NCBI GenBank assembly: GCA_029564595.1
Contig: JAKQPS010000082.1
Span: forward strand, 1-64,000
DNA length: 64,000 nucleotides
Source: a bacterium
GTDB taxonomy: Bacteria > UBP15 > UBA6099
Reading direction: 5' to 3'
Within the stretch, counting starts at the first letter, position 1. The number at the start of each line of letters is the position of its first letter. A model generated the notes under the pieces. The model saw nothing but the letters and a program-made list of their open reading frames with translations, made no database searches and was not told the DNA's origin. The position numbers were made by a program, and so were the translations under genes. Shown here one piece after another: positions 52,609 through 62,221 of the stretch.

Positions 52609-54678
52609 ATGATAACCGGCAGGACAATAGCAGGCAAATATCAGATAACTGAGTTGCTGAGACGCGAAACTTACTACGATGTGTACATAGCAAGGGTGGC
52701 AGGCTCTGAAACCCGAGTGATTTTAAAATGGTACAGGAGCGAGTTGATAGAGCGTGGAAAGACATTTGAAAGAATCAAGTCGTGGATGGACGACATTTCA
52801 AAGATGAATCATCCCCGCGTGGCTCCGCTGAGAGATTTCGGCGAGGATGAATCGATATATATCACGGAAGATTTTTACGACGGAGCTCCACTTGCGGATG
52901 TGCTCGGCAAGACGAAAGGCAATGGAATAAACGCGTTGCGAGCGTTGAATCTCGGCATAAAGATTGTCGAGGGAATGAGCGCCGCTCATCTGAAAGGCGT
53001 TGTTCACGGACAGTTTTCTCCGAGGTCTGTGATAGTCGCCGGAGATTTGAATCCTAAAGTGGTGGATTTCTTCATCCTGCATAGATTGTCATCCGAACTT
53101 AAAACATCAGCCGAGTTCCAAGGCAGGGACATAAGGTACTGCGCGCCCGAAGTGATCTCTGGTGGGAAACCTGATTTCAGGTCGGACGTATATTCCGTAG
53201 GCGCGACTCTGTATGAGTTGTTGACAGGAAAACAGCCGTTTGACACTGAGAACGCGCTTTCTATCGCGCTCGACAAGGTGAGTTGCGAGTTGAAAAGCCC
53301 TCGCGCCTGCAATCCCGAAGTGCCGAAGCTTCTTGAAGCGGTTGTCATAAAGTGCATTAAAAGAGACCCTGAAGCTAGATATAAAAACGCCACGGATCTG
53401 CTAAACGAGTTGTATTTGTGCAGGACCGCAATTGTTCGCGAGGCCAACGCCGAGAAAAACGCGGCGCAGGATGTAGACGGCGCGCCTGCGGCGTCTGCCA
53501 CGTCACAAGGAGAAGCAACGCTTGGCCGGGTGGCTCAAAGCAATATGGCGAAAGCAGGCGGCGCGCCGGATGCTAGCGCGGCGTTAAACGATCAATCAAC
53601 AGGCCAAAGCCGCGCCGCTTCAGATTCGTCAGATATTTCCACCAAAGCCTCAGAATCCGGCGAGAGTGAAACTTCGGTTGGAGGTCAGGCGATGGGAACG
53701 AAGAGACAACTCCCGAAGGGCTTCACCGCTTTTGCGGTGTCCCTTGGCGTTTTGCTTGCTATCGTGATCATTCTGGCCAAAGTCGCCTCCAACTTTTTTG
53801 GCGGCAACCCGGCGGCAAGCTCTGTCGTAATTCCTAATGTCATAGGGAAAAGCGTGTTGGAAGCGAAATCTGTTCTTGGCGCAAAAGGGCTTGTCGCGGT
53901 TATCTCAGGCAAACAGAACAGCGAAGAAATTCCTCGCGGTTATATCATGAAGCAAACCCCCGAAAGCGGCGCTAGGGTTAGGAAAGACAGGGAAATAGAA
54001 CTTATTGTGAGTTCAGGTCAACACAGGGCGGTGGTTCCGAAATTGGAAGGTCTCACCATCGAAGACGCGCGTTTGATTCTCGAAAAGGCTCAATTGACCG
54101 TCGGCGATATCGTATCCGAGTACAGCGAACAATATGGCGAAGGTTTCGTGACCGGTCAGACGCCTGAGGCCGGAGAAGAGCGATACGCAGGCTCTGCGGT
54201 GAATATCAGATTGAGCAGCGGCCGCATGGGCAAGCTTTACGGCATGCCGCCCGTCACTAACATGGCAATCGAAGACGCGCGCGCTTTGCTGGAAATGAAC
54301 GACATCAGGAACATCGAAACAAAACACATAGACACATCGTACGCCGGAGACGGCAGGGTTGCGGCACAGAGCGTTCTTGAAGGGACAAAAATCCCCGCAA
54401 ACCAGAAAGTGACTTTATACTATGCCCGGCAGCCTGAAAGGTCTTCGCTGAATTCGGTTCTCGACGACCCTACCAAGGGCGTTGTCAATATCAAAATATC
54501 TTCGGAAAATGAGAGTCAGGAAGTTGTCGTAATGGTTTACGACAGGAGCAACGCGCGGGAAGCATACAGAGCTTTTCACGGACCCGGCGATGTGGCGCAG
54601 GTTCCAGTCTCAGGTTACGGAAAATTGCACGTGCTGGTTTACATAAACGGCATTCTGATCACCGAGCAGACCTTGTAG
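52609..54678 (+). CDS. PASTA-repeat Ser/Thr kinase homologue, probable pseudokinase
   Basis: 689 residues. Kinase-like domain (about 8-275), acidic/Ala-rich linker, one transmembrane helix (about 371-397), three PASTA repeats (about 402-600) and an unassigned C-terminal beta domain (about 620-689). The VAIK lysine is kept as Lys40 (RVILKWYR) and the DFG-position Asp as Asp153 (VDFF), but the Gly-rich loop is gone and HRD is HGQ (133-135), so the catalytic base is missing. Activation and lobe regions (IRYCAPEVISG, DVYSVGATLYELLTG) look normal. It sits between rsmB and rpe, where active PrkC-type kinases are found; no PrpC phosphatase is adjacent. PASTA domains bind muropeptides. Confidence 0.9.
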   Translation: MITGRTIAGKYQITELLRRETYYDVYIARVAGSETRVILKWYRSELIERGKTFERIKSWMDDISKMNHPRVAPLRDFGEDESIYITEDFYDGAPLADVLGKTKGNGINALRALNLGIKIVEGMSAAHLKGVVHGQFSPRSVIVAGDLNPKVVDFFILHRLSSELKTSAEFQGRDIRYCAPEVISGGKPDFRSDVYSVGATLYELLTGKQPFDTENALSIALDKVSCELKSPRACNPEVPKLLEAVVIKCIKRDPEARYKNATDLLNELYLCRTAIVREANAEKNAAQDVDGAPAASATSQGEATLGRVAQSNMAKAGGAPDASAALNDQSTGQSRAASDSSDISTKASESGESETSVGGQAMGTKRQLPKGFTAFAVSLGVLLAIVIILAKVASNFFGGNPAASSVVIPNVIGKSVLEAKSVLGAKGLVAVISGKQNSEEIPRGYIMKQTPESGARVRKDREIELIVSSGQHRAVVPKLEGLTIEDARLILEKAQLTVGDIVSEYSEQYGEGFVTGQTPEAGEERYAGSAVNIRLSSGRMGKLYGMPPVTNMAIEDARALLEMNDIRNIETKHIDTSYAGDGRVAAQSVLEGTKIPANQKVTLYYARQPERSSLNSVLDDPTKGVVNIKISSENESQEVVVMVYDRSNAREAYRAFHGPGDVAQVPVSGYGKLHVLVYINGILITEQTL

Positions 54679-54712
54679 GAATCGCTTCTAAAGATTCATC
54701 GGAGGAATTAGC

Positions 54713-55372
54713 ATGAATAGACCGACACTGTCAGCCTCGCTTCTAAGCGCAGACTTTATGTGTTTGGACGCCCAGCTTAGGGAGCTATCCGAAGCGGGAG
54801 CGGACACTCTTCACGTCGATGTCATGGACGGCATGTTCGTTCCGAATATATCGCTCGGTCAAGTTGTTGTAAAATCCATCAATGAGAAAACGCCTCTGCA
54901 GATGGACGTTCATTTGATGATAGAAGCCCCGGAGAGATATCTGCGCGAGTACGATTTCGACAACGTCAAAAGCTTGGGCGTCCATCCAGAATCAACTCCT
55001 CATCTAGACCGCGCACTGCAGATTATTAAGGACATGAAGAAGGAAACCTGCGTCGCCCTTAACCCTTCCACTCCTTTGAGCGCAATTGAATGGGAGCTTG
55101 AAAAAATCGATATGGTCATCATCATGACGGTCAATCCCGGATTCGGCGGACAACGGTTTATGCCTGAAATGCTGCCAAAAATTGCGGATTTGCGCAAGAT
55201 TATAGACGGCAGAGGTTTCGAGACTGTTATAGGTGTCGACGGCGGCGTTTCCAGCGAAAATATTAGGATTATTTGCGATTCAGGCGCTGATTACGTTGTG
55301 GCAGGCAACTATCTGTTTCATAGCAAAAACTCAATTAAGGAAGCCGTTGACGAGTTGTGGAACCAGTTGTGA
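54713..55372 (+). CDS. rpe: ribulose-phosphate 3-epimerase
   Basis: 219-residue TIM barrel that interconverts ribulose-5-P and xylulose-5-P in the pentose-phosphate pathway. Motifs: SASLLSADFMCLDAQL, LHVDVMDGMFVPNISLG, DVHLMIEAPERY, NPGFGGQRFMPEML and GVDGGVSSENI; all metal ligands appear present. GGAGGAATTAGC precedes the ATG. Third member of the conserved rsmB-kinase-rpe order. Confidence 0.96.
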   Translation: MNRPTLSASLLSADFMCLDAQLRELSEAGADTLHVDVMDGMFVPNISLGQVVVKSINEKTPLQMDVHLMIEAPERYLREYDFDNVKSLGVHPESTPHLDRALQIIKDMKKETCVALNPSTPLSAIEWELEKIDMVIIMTVNPGFGGQRFMPEMLPKIADLRKIIDGRGFETVIGVDGGVSSENIRIICDSGADYVVAGNYLFHSKNSIKEAVDELWNQL

Positions 55373-55389
55373 TAATTCGGTTTGCGATT

Positions 55390-57543
55390 TCAATTCCCGA
55401 GCGCTAACAGATAGATTCTCGCTTGAGAATTCATATATGCCAACTTGAATATTTCGGGATTCGCGTCGGCCCATTCGCGCTCTATCGGGAAACCCGCTTC
55501 GTCGTGTTTGACGTGTGGTAAATCGTTGGGATGAAGCGCGCTCACATGAAGTATGTCGATCCGCTCTCTTTTAAGCCTTTCAAGCCATGTGTTGTAATTC
55601 GGTTTTCTGCGGCAGAAGTCTATCCTGTCGGTTGCCGGAACGGAATATCGGCCTTCTTCCTTTACTATTCTCAGGCAATCATGGAAAAGAGGAGCGTCCC
55701 ATTCCGTGATGGGAACATGAAGGAATGTGTTCTTCAACATCGGTCCGCTTAGTCCGTAATTGATGTCTGTTCCGGTATATGCCAAGCGAAAAGAACGTCC
55801 GGGCGTGGATTCGTGAAGCGCATACCATGAGCGGCCAAGAGCGAATCCCGTGTAATATTTATATTGATAGGATGGATACGCTGATGAAGTTATTAGCAAC
55901 GAAACTGCGGCAAGGCATGTAAAAAACGCCAAAACAATCTTGCCGTGCCTGAATATGTTCCCAACACATATTGAAATGACTATTACAGACGAAATTCCGA
56001 TGGATGCAATAAACAGGATCACGGCTCCGGGCGACATGGCGGCATAAATGTCGTTTGATTTGGTCGCGAGTCCCGCAATATGCGCGGCCAGTTGCGCGTG
56101 GAAACTGTTTCCTCCGCTGAGAGCGCTTGCGAATATATTGATAAACCCTGCCGCTAAAACAATGAAATAGAATATTCGTTGTGCCTTTCCGCCGAGTTGT
56201 CCCCCAATCCAAGCGACGCTGACACAAGAAAACATTATCGCGCTAAAAGCAAATCTGACTTCCTTGTTGTAAGGGATCACACAATAACAAATGACAAAAG
56301 CAATAATTGGAATAACAGCAATCGCCTTAACCCGCAGATGCCCCCTCGATTTAACCAATGCGATCGCGACGCATACGGCAATAAACGTCAATGCGGTCAA
56401 GCCGTATCCGGATGAGAGCAATGACAGCCATTCTTGGATGGAATCCGTATGAAAAACAGATTGATTCATAGTCCATCTGGAGTATGCTCCGGGAAATATC
56501 TCTTTGCCGAGCAAAGATACTGAAAGGGGAAAGACGGGATTTTCGGCGATAAGCCAGTTCCTAATATAAACAAATCCGCCCAGCGGAGCTGCGACAGCGG
56601 CTCCCCACAAAAGAGAAAACCATTCACGGCGAGTCGCTATAAAATATATGAACAAAGGCAGAGCTATTAATAGAGTGAAAACCAGCGCGATTGTTTTTGT
56701 TCCGATGAAAAGGCCCAGAGACAGAAAAGAGAAAAATAGTTTTGCGCGGTTATTCGGTTTGTCCGCCCATTCGAGAAGAAAATGAATCGCGCAAATGAAC
56801 AGAGCGGAAAAAACAATATCAGACTCAGAAGACACGGCCTGATGCAGAATGATGGGGATGAAAAAGAGAAAAGAAGCCGCAGCGGCGGAGGAGGATGTAG
56901 GAGCGCCGAGAGAGCGCGACATCCTGTAAACTACTAATACCGCCACAATCAAAAACAGCCATTGGACCGTGTTAGTCGCAAAATCCTGCCCGGTCGCCAT
57001 CATCAAACGCATATATATCAAACTGACGTTAATCGGAAAATATGTGCCGCCTTGGTCGCCGAAAGGCACTGTGACAGGAGATATTTCATGATTCGAAATC
57101 CATGACGCCGAAAAGCTTAAATGATACACGAAAGCGTCCCATGGGGGAGGAGGGGATGACACTGCCCATACTAAAGACGCCGTCGCGAATAAGGCGGCAA
57201 TCGCGGCGATAAATCCGAGCGCGGGAGAGAAATGCGTTTGTTTTAACTCGGGCGCGTTCGTATCGGATAATGAAGCGTCACGCCTGAACGCGAACGCAAC
57301 GGCTAAGAAAATAAAGTCGGCTGTAAAAAGGTTGAGACGGTTCAAGCTGTCGGCGATGGAAAAGGCTACCGATGAGGCAACAAACCATGCCGAAGCGATT
57401 AAAACCATCTGCGCTATCGCATCTGCCGCATTAGCGCAGGGGTCGAGCTTTTTCTGAATAAAAAAAGCTCCCCCGAAAACTGTGACGATAGTGAAAATCA
57501 ATCCGATGGAGCATTTTAATAGTTCTATCGAATCAATATTCAT
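55390..57543 (-). CDS. GT-C-type membrane glycosyltransferase-like protein
   Basis: 717 residues, about twelve to fourteen transmembrane helices and a C-terminal soluble part (from about 590). After the second helix pair lies PPPPWDAFVYHLSFSASWISN, the acidic first-loop pattern of polyprenyl-phosphate-sugar-dependent GT-C enzymes (GT39/GT83-like). DQGGTYFPINVSLIYM follows. Donor and acceptor are unknown. It belongs to the minus-strand glycan group and is followed by an O-antigen-ligase-like gene 12 bases upstream in transcription order. Confidence 0.72.
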   Translation of the reverse strand: MNIDSIELLKCSIGLIFTIVTVFGGAFFIQKKLDPCANAADAIAQMVLIASAWFVASSVAFSIADSLNRLNLFTADFIFLAVAFAFRRDASLSDTNAPELKQTHFSPALGFIAAIAALFATASLVWAVSSPPPPWDAFVYHLSFSASWISNHEISPVTVPFGDQGGTYFPINVSLIYMRLMMATGQDFATNTVQWLFLIVAVLVVYRMSRSLGAPTSSSAAAASFLFFIPIILHQAVSSESDIVFSALFICAIHFLLEWADKPNNRAKLFFSFLSLGLFIGTKTIALVFTLLIALPLFIYFIATRREWFSLLWGAAVAAPLGGFVYIRNWLIAENPVFPLSVSLLGKEIFPGAYSRWTMNQSVFHTDSIQEWLSLLSSGYGLTALTFIAVCVAIALVKSRGHLRVKAIAVIPIIAFVICYCVIPYNKEVRFAFSAIMFSCVSVAWIGGQLGGKAQRIFYFIVLAAGFINIFASALSGGNSFHAQLAAHIAGLATKSNDIYAAMSPGAVILFIASIGISSVIVISICVGNIFRHGKIVLAFFTCLAAVSLLITSSAYPSYQYKYYTGFALGRSWYALHESTPGRSFRLAYTGTDINYGLSGPMLKNTFLHVPITEWDAPLFHDCLRIVKEEGRYSVPATDRIDFCRRKPNYNTWLERLKRERIDILHVSALHPNDLPHVKHDEAGFPIEREWADANPEIFKLAYMNSQARIYLLALGN

Positions 57544-57555
57544 TTACCGCAACCC

Positions 57556-59445
57556 CTAGTTGTCTTTCATGTATTTTAACATATTCAGGGCCGCAATTGC
57601 TTCATTATCATCCGGCGCGTAAACTAGGACGGCTTCAAGTTGATTAATCGCCAAGTCCAAACGTCCGATTTCATAGTAATACTGCGCCAGCGTTTTCCCG
57701 GCGCGAGTGTATGATGGAACATAACCGATAGCGAGTGAAAGCGCATCTATTGCTCCATCAATGTCGCCTGTTTCGTGTTTGGCTAATCCGATGTTGAATA
57801 AAAGAGCCGGGTCGGAAGATGTCTTCATCGCATTAACATAGAAAGGCAGCGCTTGATCGGGTTTGCCGGATTGATGAAGCGCCGCGCCGGCAATAAAATT
57901 GAATTCGCCGTTGTCATGGTAAATAGCCAGAGCCGAATCCGCGAAAGCGGAGGCGCTGCCGGGCTTCTGTTCGAGGAGGGCGATGCGCGCGTTAGTAAAA
58001 TACATCCTTGCTTCTAAAAGTCTCATCTGGCGTTCCGAAACAAAAAAAGTCGCCAGCAGTGTTATGGCAATCATTGCCGGAACTGCTATCGCGCTTTCTG
58101 ACAATGAGCGAGGCAATGGAATAAATGAAGTCGTATCTTGTCGACCTCGAGACATCTTGCTCATAGCGGCGAGCGAGAGCGGGAGGAAAGAGCCTGTGGC
58201 AAAAACGCGGAATGGAAACCCGAATAGCGCCGCGGTTGACAGCGATGCCAGAATTGAAACCCACAATATGGCCTCGTGTTTGCCTGCTCGCAAGGCCTTC
58301 GCACCTGCTGTAAACCCGAAGATGATAGCGAGAACTAGAAACAGTGTCCCGACGATTCCTGAGTCCGCGAGATAATTCATGTATTCGTTGTGAGGGTGAT
58401 TCGGCTTTTCTACTGATACAAGCTTGTTGAGTTCTACATCATCGACTTTCTTCAAATATTGTTTTTGAAAATCCATATAATGCATCTTGAAATGTCCCGG
58501 TCCGCCGCCGAGAACCGGTTTCTCTAGAAACATCGACCACGCGCTCTTGATATAGATTGTTCTAAGCGCGGCTGATTCGCTTTTTTGAGAAGTAGCGGCG
58601 GAGAATGATAGAGCCGCGATAATGGCTGCAACCGCTATTAAAGTGGCGGCAATCGCGCGGACAAATACTTTTGTGTTTGATTTTGAAAATAGCAGCGCCG
58701 CAATGAATCCCGCAGACGCCGCAATAATCGCGCCTCGCGAGCCGGTAAGGAACATCGCAACAAGCATTAAAGCTGCGGAAACTAGAAATTGATATTTCTT
58801 TGATTTTGAAAGCTTGAAAACAAAAGGCGCGCAAGTCGCGGCGGGCAGCGCGATGCTCAACCATAACGCCAACAGATTAGAGTTGCCGAAGATGGAGTAA
58901 ACTCTAAGAGATTGGACAGGCGAGTTTGCTCCTCTTGCCCCTCCGGGCAGGAAATCCAGTCCGTAATATTGAAAGATGCCGTGAATGGAAAAAAGCGCTC
59001 CGATACCCGCAATCGTCGTAAAGACGGAGATTACACCGCCTTCATGGTCGATGTTGCTCCACATAAAAATGAGATATAAAACCGACAGTATCAAAGGCAT
59101 TCTGAGTTCGCTCAGAGAATATGCAGGATTTCCGTTAAAGACGGAACTGGCCGCTAGAGAAACAACCCAAAGGAAAAGAAATATACCGGGCAGAGGCGGC
59201 ACAAAAGCGGGTCTGATTTTCTTCAGAAGAGCGAGCGATATTATTGTGGCGCAAAGTATTGTTACGACTAACCCTGCCGCCGCGTCGGATGGGGTAATGA
59301 AATTGTCGCAAATCCATCTGCCGGAAATTGACTCTCCACTTGGTCTAGCGGCGGTTCGCAACAAGAGGTCGGCGACGCCCATAGCTCCTATGACAAAAAC
59401 AGCGTTGACCGAATGAATTGAGAGAATAATGTTTTTGAGTTTCAT
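57556..59445 (-). CDS. O-antigen ligase/polymerase-like (Wzy_C) protein with C-terminal TPRs
   Basis: 629 residues. About twelve transmembrane helices, with the large periplasmic loop and the Wzy_C motif SVEKPNHPHNEYMNYLADSGIVGTL; the helical C-terminus (about 480-625) has several TPR-like repeats (ALPFYVNAMKTSSDPALLFNIGLAKHE). Such enzymes ligate or polymerise surface glycans or glycosylate proteins. It overlaps the GT2 gene by 4 bp, so the two are coupled. Confidence 0.86.
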   Translation of the reverse strand: MKLKNIILSIHSVNAVFVIGAMGVADLLLRTAARPSGESISGRWICDNFITPSDAAAGLVVTILCATIISLALLKKIRPAFVPPLPGIFLFLWVVSLAASSVFNGNPAYSLSELRMPLILSVLYLIFMWSNIDHEGGVISVFTTIAGIGALFSIHGIFQYYGLDFLPGGARGANSPVQSLRVYSIFGNSNLLALWLSIALPAATCAPFVFKLSKSKKYQFLVSAALMLVAMFLTGSRGAIIAASAGFIAALLFSKSNTKVFVRAIAATLIAVAAIIAALSFSAATSQKSESAALRTIYIKSAWSMFLEKPVLGGGPGHFKMHYMDFQKQYLKKVDDVELNKLVSVEKPNHPHNEYMNYLADSGIVGTLFLVLAIIFGFTAGAKALRAGKHEAILWVSILASLSTAALFGFPFRVFATGSFLPLSLAAMSKMSRGRQDTTSFIPLPRSLSESAIAVPAMIAITLLATFFVSERQMRLLEARMYFTNARIALLEQKPGSASAFADSALAIYHDNGEFNFIAGAALHQSGKPDQALPFYVNAMKTSSDPALLFNIGLAKHETGDIDGAIDALSLAIGYVPSYTRAGKTLAQYYYEIGRLDLAINQLEAVLVYAPDDNEAIAALNMLKYMKDN

Positions 59446-60191
59446 CGGTTATGATTCTCGAGTTGTCGAAGCGATATTTTGATTCTAATCATTTGTTTCA
59501 AGGTTGATAACACATTGCTTGGTTTGACGGTGGCTTTGCCGCCGCGCCGCGCAAAGTGCGTCACGCCTACCTCCGCGATTCTCATTCCGCAGGCATTTGC
59601 TTTTGCGAGTATTTCCGCGTCCACAAAAAAGTTGTCCGATTCAATTATGATTGAGTCGAAAACCTCTTTTTTAAAGATTTTGAAAGCGCAATTAACATCT
59701 CTGACGCGCAAGCCGAAGACAAATCTGAAAATGATATTAAAACATTTTGAAACGATTATTCGCAGTAAATTGTCAGCGCGATGCATTCGATATCCAGCGA
59801 CAATGTCGCGCTCTTCCAATAACGGCAACAGCAAAGATATCTCTTCGGCATCGAACTGAAGATCGCAATCAGTATAAAAGATCAGATTCATTGATGACGC
59901 TTCGAATCCCGTTCTTAAAGCCGCTCCGTAGCCGATATTCGCGCTATGCGATATAAGTTTGACTTCCGGCTGACTCGAAGTTATCTTGCGAACGATATCT
60001 GCTGTCGCGTCGGAACTGCCGTCATCCACGACAATTACTTCATAACGGGAACAATGATTCCGCAACGCGCTTAGCGACTCCGTGATAGCCGTTTCAACGC
60101 ATTCCTCTTCATTAAAAGCCGGAATCACGCATGATATTGCGCGGTCCTTATTCCTTAGAGCATTATTCATTCCCGGTATTCCCCGCGCCAA
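59442..60191 (-). CDS. family 2 glycosyltransferase (dolichyl-phosphate-mannose synthase-like)
   Basis: 249 residues with GT-A fold motifs: AISCVIPAFNEEECVETAI, VIVVDDGSSDATADIV, LISHSANIGYGAALRTGF and the DXD-like YTDCDLQFDAEEI. No C-terminal helices, so it resembles soluble polyprenyl-phosphate sugar transferases that make donors for GT-C enzymes. The neighbouring GT-C-like proteins fit that role. Start may be Met8 (60170). It overlaps the next gene's end. Confidence 0.9.
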   Translation of the reverse strand: MARGIPGMNNALRNKDRAISCVIPAFNEEECVETAITESLSALRNHCSRYEVIVVDDGSSDATADIVRKITSSQPEVKLISHSANIGYGAALRTGFEASSMNLIFYTDCDLQFDAEEISLLLPLLEERDIVAGYRMHRADNLLRIIVSKCFNIIFRFVFGLRVRDVNCAFKIFKKEVFDSIIIESDNFFVDAEILAKANACGMRIAEVGVTHFARRGGKATVKPSNVLSTLKQMIRIKISLRQLENHNR

Positions 60192-62094
60192 TAGAATTTA
60201 AAAGACGCTCATAAGAAGAATCAATTTCAGAGGCAGACTTAAAAGAACTCAGAGCTTCATCGGCATTTCCTTTTGCGAGATAGGCTTCGCCTTTAAGAGC
60301 GTGCAGCGCCGCGTCATTGTTGTTCTGTGACAGAGCGATATCAGAAAACGCAATAACTTTGTCCCAGTTGTTCTCATGTTTCATGACATTCGCGAGCGCG
60401 GTTGAAGCCGCGAAATTCCGTTTGCTGGAATTGAAAGCTCGTTCGAGTTCAATAAGAAAAAGCATCCTTGTTTCAGGTCTCAGATTTTTCCAACTCTTTG
60501 AGAGTTCAACGGCCGCGCCGGGAGTCAAAGCTGTTTTATACGAATAGGAAGATATCAGTTTGTTGTGGGCCGGGATGTCTTTTGCCATGACAATGGCGCT
60601 GGAATCCCAGAAAACAATGTTCCAATCGACATTTGATTCAGCGAGTTTTAGCGCAAAATCAGAACGTGCGGCTTTTATTATGGCAAACTGAATATTGTGA
60701 CCGTCGCTTAGTTTCAACCATTGCGCCGTGAGTGGATTATTTTCAAAAGAATTAAAGCCATGGCAGACCTTTGAATGCTCAACGCAACGAAAAGGCTTAT
60801 GTTTAGGATAAACGCCCCAAGACAAAGGCCCTGAAAAGATTGAAGAGTTATACATAGCGCCTTGAAATTCGTTTGAGTTAATAAAATCGATTGCTGATTC
60901 CGGATAAACAGCGTCGTCTATGCCTTCGCCCCAAACGAGAGAATCGTTTTTAGATACGATGAAATAAGCTGACAAGGCGATCACAATGATGGAAACTAAA
61001 GAGGATGCAAAATAAGCCCCGCCTGTTTTGAAAAGCCTTTTGAAACCGACGGATATGCTAATTGAAATAATCGGAGCGGAGAGCAGAAAAAAAACAGGAG
61101 CGCTGTCTCGCGCAATGTAAGCAAAAAACGCAGAAACTGTAAAAACAGTTAAATGAAACAAATTGAGATTGTTGCGCGAAAGGTAGAAACCTGCAATCCC
61201 CAACGCAACGCAGACTACGTATGCGATACCCAGCGGACTTGAAATCGTCAAATATTCGACACTAGAAATGAAAGGGATAGAGTATCCGTGAAACCAGTGT
61301 GGATTTAGAATGGTTGCGGCGATTGTAATGAGAAGCGTGACTCCTAGCATCTTTAGCGATAAAGAAGATATTGAAGGTTGGAGCGACGTCGATCTTTTTT
61401 CGTTTAAAACGAATGCGAAAATACTGCTGAATAATGCTGCGAAGACAAGGAATATTGATATTGCTGCTGTCGGATGAAAATTCACCCAAATTATTTGAGC
61501 TACAGGGATTATGAAAGCGGCCTGAAAAGCGCGCTTGATGGATTTTGTGGATTTCGCTCCGGTTTCTTCATTCTTCAGTAATTGATTTAGCAAATAAAAA
61601 ACCAAAACGAGGAAGAGGTAGAAGAACATATCCGGGGTATGACCGGCAAGTTTGGGTCGAGCCGCCAGTATGGACGCAACAATTAAGGGGGCGGCCAATA
61701 TCGGGTCTGCGCCGCCGTTGCGAGCGGTGAAAAACAGTGCGAAACAGATAAACAGTGAAATAGCGACAGCAAGTTTTTGAACGCCGGAGACGCCCGATTT
61801 TTCATAAGCAGCATAAAGATACAAATTGCCCATCCATTGATCATATCTTGGGGTTTCCGATGAACCCGGAGTGTAAAACAAGTTTTCTGAAGGTAGTTTA
61901 GATGATACCGATGAATCCGCCGCGTTGGAGTATATCAACTCGCCGACTTTTAGATGAAACCAGAAGTCAGGATTCCAAATTTTGACATAAGAAAAAGCTG
62001 CGGCGGCGGCGAGAGCTGTCAATAAACACAAACTTGCCGCGAATTTTCTAATTTGCTCTTGGGCGTTAGGCAATTCACTTTTATCTTTCATCAA
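60163..62094 (-). CDS. polytopic membrane protein with C-terminal TPRs, function unknown
   Basis: 643 residues. About eleven transmembrane helices (1-405) with an early extracytoplasmic loop NPDFWFHLKVGELIYSN that recalls GT-C-like 'DxxWHLxxG' proteins. Then a soluble domain and C-terminal TPR-like repeats (about 560-635). I do not recognise a named family. It could take part in glycan assembly with its neighbours, but no catalytic motif is clear. Confidence 0.65.
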   Translation of the reverse strand: MMKDKSELPNAQEQIRKFAASLCLLTALAAAAAFSYVKIWNPDFWFHLKVGELIYSNAADSSVSSKLPSENLFYTPGSSETPRYDQWMGNLYLYAAYEKSGVSGVQKLAVAISLFICFALFFTARNGGADPILAAPLIVASILAARPKLAGHTPDMFFYLFLVLVFYLLNQLLKNEETGAKSTKSIKRAFQAAFIIPVAQIIWVNFHPTAAISIFLVFAALFSSIFAFVLNEKRSTSLQPSISSLSLKMLGVTLLITIAATILNPHWFHGYSIPFISSVEYLTISSPLGIAYVVCVALGIAGFYLSRNNLNLFHLTVFTVSAFFAYIARDSAPVFFLLSAPIISISISVGFKRLFKTGGAYFASSLVSIIVIALSAYFIVSKNDSLVWGEGIDDAVYPESAIDFINSNEFQGAMYNSSIFSGPLSWGVYPKHKPFRCVEHSKVCHGFNSFENNPLTAQWLKLSDGHNIQFAIIKAARSDFALKLAESNVDWNIVFWDSSAIVMAKDIPAHNKLISSYSYKTALTPGAAVELSKSWKNLRPETRMLFLIELERAFNSSKRNFAASTALANVMKHENNWDKVIAFSDIALSQNNNDAALHALKGEAYLAKGNADEALSSFKSASEIDSSYERLLNSIGAGNTGNE

Positions 62095-62221
62095 TATAAT
62101 TATATCAAACTGAGGATATCTTAATACTAAACAAATTATAATTGCCGAAGCTTTTATAATAACAACGAGAGAGCATTCATTTTGATACGGCGTGAAACAC
62201 GCGTTCGGCTGAACAAAAAAC
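62095..62221. other. gap between two minus-strand membrane-protein genes
   Basis: 127 A+T-rich bases. On the minus strand TTATTA, a 16-base spacer and TATAAT form a possible weak promoter for the 62094-to-60163 gene. GCGTG-TTT-CACGC near the end of the preceding gene may be a small hairpin. Neither is strong. Confidence 0.35.
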
